From Sarcophilus harrisii (lineage: Eukaryota; Chordata; Mammalia; Dasyuromorphia; Dasyuridae), in assembly GCF_902635505.1 (NCBI RefSeq), contig NC_045432.1, forward strand, positions 72,113,823 through 72,177,822: a stretch of DNA of 64,000 nt, given 5' to 3'. Below the pieces are notes generated by a model that saw only the letters and a list, made by a program, of their open reading frames with translations, was not told the DNA's origin and searched no databases. Positions 62,605-64,000 of the stretch are shown one piece after another; positions within the stretch are counted from its first letter, which is position 1, and each line of letters begins with the position of its first letter. The position numbers and the translations under genes were made by a program.

Positions 62605-64000
62605 AAGCAACTAAAAAACTACTAGAAACAATCCACACAACTTTAGCAAAGTTGCAGGATACAAAATAAATCCACAGAAATCATCAGCATTTTTATGTAT
62701 TACCAACAAAGTCCAGCAGCAAGAGATACAAAAAGAAATTCCATTCAAAATAACTGTTGATAATATAAAATTGGGGGGAGTCTATCTACCAAGGCAAAGT
62801 CAGGAATTATATTAACACAACTATAAAACACTTTCCACACAAATAAAGTCATATCTAATCAATTGGAAAAATATCAAGTGCTCATAGGTAGGCCGAACGA
62901 ATATAATAAAAACGACAATACCACCAAAGTTAATCTACTTACTCAGTGCTATACCAATCAAATCCCTAAGAAATCATTTTACAGAGCTAGAAAAAATAAT
63001 AACAAAGTTCATATGGAAGAACAAAGGAATTAATGAAAAAAAAATGCCAACGAAGGTGGCCTAGTTTGTGTCAGACCTAAAACTATATTATAAAGCAGCG
63101 GTCATCAAAACCACTTGGTACTGGCTAAGAAATAGAGTAGTCAATCAGTGGAAGAGGTCAGGTTCACAGGACAAAAAAAAAGGCAACGACAAGAGTAATC
63201 TAATGATTGACAAATCCAAAAAACCCAGCTTTTGGGATAAAAACTCAATATTTGACAAAAACTGCTGGGAAAATTGGAAACTAGTATGGCAGAAACTAGG
63301 GACTGACCCACTCCTAACACTCTATACCAAGATATAGTCGAAATGGGTTTATGATTTAGACATAGTGATATTATAAACAAATCAGAAAAACAAAATATAG
63401 TTTACCTCTCAGATCTGTGGAGAAGGAATGAATTTGTGGACAAAAAAAGAACTGGAAATCATTATTGAACAAAAATAAATAATTTTGATTATATGACGTG
63501 AAAAAGGTTTTATACAAACAAAACTAATGCAGATAAGATTAGAAGAGAAACAATAAATTGGGAAAGCATTTTTACATTCAAAGGTTCTGATAAAGGCCTC
63601 ATTTCTAAAAATATATAAGGAATTGACTCAAATTTATAACAATTCAAGCCAGTCTCCAATTGATAAATGGTCAAAGGATATGAACAGACAATTTTCAGAT
63701 GAAGAAACTAAAACCATTTCTAGTCATATGAAAAGGTGCTCTAAATCATTATTGATCAGAGAAATTCAAATTAAGACAACTCTGAGGTACCACAACACAC
63801 CAGTCAGATTGGCTAAGATAACAAGAAAAGATAATAACGAATGTTGGAGGGGATATGGGGAAACTGGGACACTAATACATTGTTGGTGGAGTTGTGAACT
63901 GATCCAACCATTCTGGAGAACAATTTGGAACTATGCCCAAAGGGCTAACAAACTTTGATCCAACATATCCCAAAGAGATATTAAAGGAGGGAAAGGGCCC
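62605..64000 (+). mobile_element. L1 ORF2 segment running off the right edge
   Basis: Sense L1 ORF2 from late RT (KVAGYKINPQKSSAFLCITN) through [35 protein letters not shown] and SSHMKRCSKSLLIREIQIKT to PYPKEILKEGKGP-like codons at the edge. Several stops and frame breaks, so it is non-functional. 5'-truncated, and its 3' end lies outside the window. Confidence 0.85.

Noticed and set aside
55331-64000. Search for SRPX2, the next gene in human
   Set aside because: No sushi or SRPX2-like exon is seen on either strand before the window ends.

Overview
The window is mammalian nuclear DNA from a marsupial (metatherian). It holds two intron-split host genes arranged tail to tail. TNMD (tenomodulin) is on the + strand, 717-18124, and TSPAN6 (tetraspanin-6) is on the - strand, coding 54917-44889. 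In human Xq22.1 the same pair lies in the same orientation, so this is most likely the orthologous X-linked block (established synteny plus inference). The marsupial call rests on the repeats: tRNA-derived CORE-SINEs of MAR1/WSINE type, Ther/MIR-type SINEs, composite SINEs with an RTE-like block, and L1 tails of the type common in marsupial genomes. I cannot name the species.

Layout: 1-716 is the TNMD upstream region. 717-18124 contains seven TNMD coding exons (320 residues), with a short 203-bp intron 1 and an 11.5-kb intron 2. TNMD poly(A) signals lie near 18.5-18.6 kb. From 18.6 to 41.7 kb there is no recognisable gene. This interval is filled by SINEs, L2 and CR1/L3 remnants, nested L1 insertions, a 192-bp hAT-type element with perfect 8-bp target duplications and a degenerate telomere-like tract. 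From 41.76 to 44.89 kb is the probable 3.1-kb TSPAN6 3' UTR. From 44.89 to 54.92 kb lie seven TSPAN6 coding exons (247 residues), all joined in phase 0. The TSPAN6 CpG island (about 54.4-55.3 kb) carries a strong CTCF-like motif and RFX-, CRE- and AP-1-like sites. From 55.3 to 64 kb is upstream intergenic DNA with a 5'-truncated L1 bounded by target duplications, a broken betaretrovirus-like fossil (57272-58606), SINEs, an (AT)n tract, L2, and an L1 running off the right edge.

The two genes do not form a pathway. TNMD is a type II membrane glycoprotein of tendon and ligament. TSPAN6 is a widely expressed tetraspanin of endosomal and plasma membranes. Both are intact, with consensus splice sites at every junction and all key cysteines present.

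I found no undescribed biological system. The observations most worth a second look are a roughly 430-bp imperfect inverted repeat in TSPAN6 intron 6, the CTCF/RFX motif cluster at the TSPAN6 promoter, the hAT-type element, the paired direct repeats flanking TSPAN6 exon 4, and the telomere-like tract. All similarity calls were made by eye without a database search.
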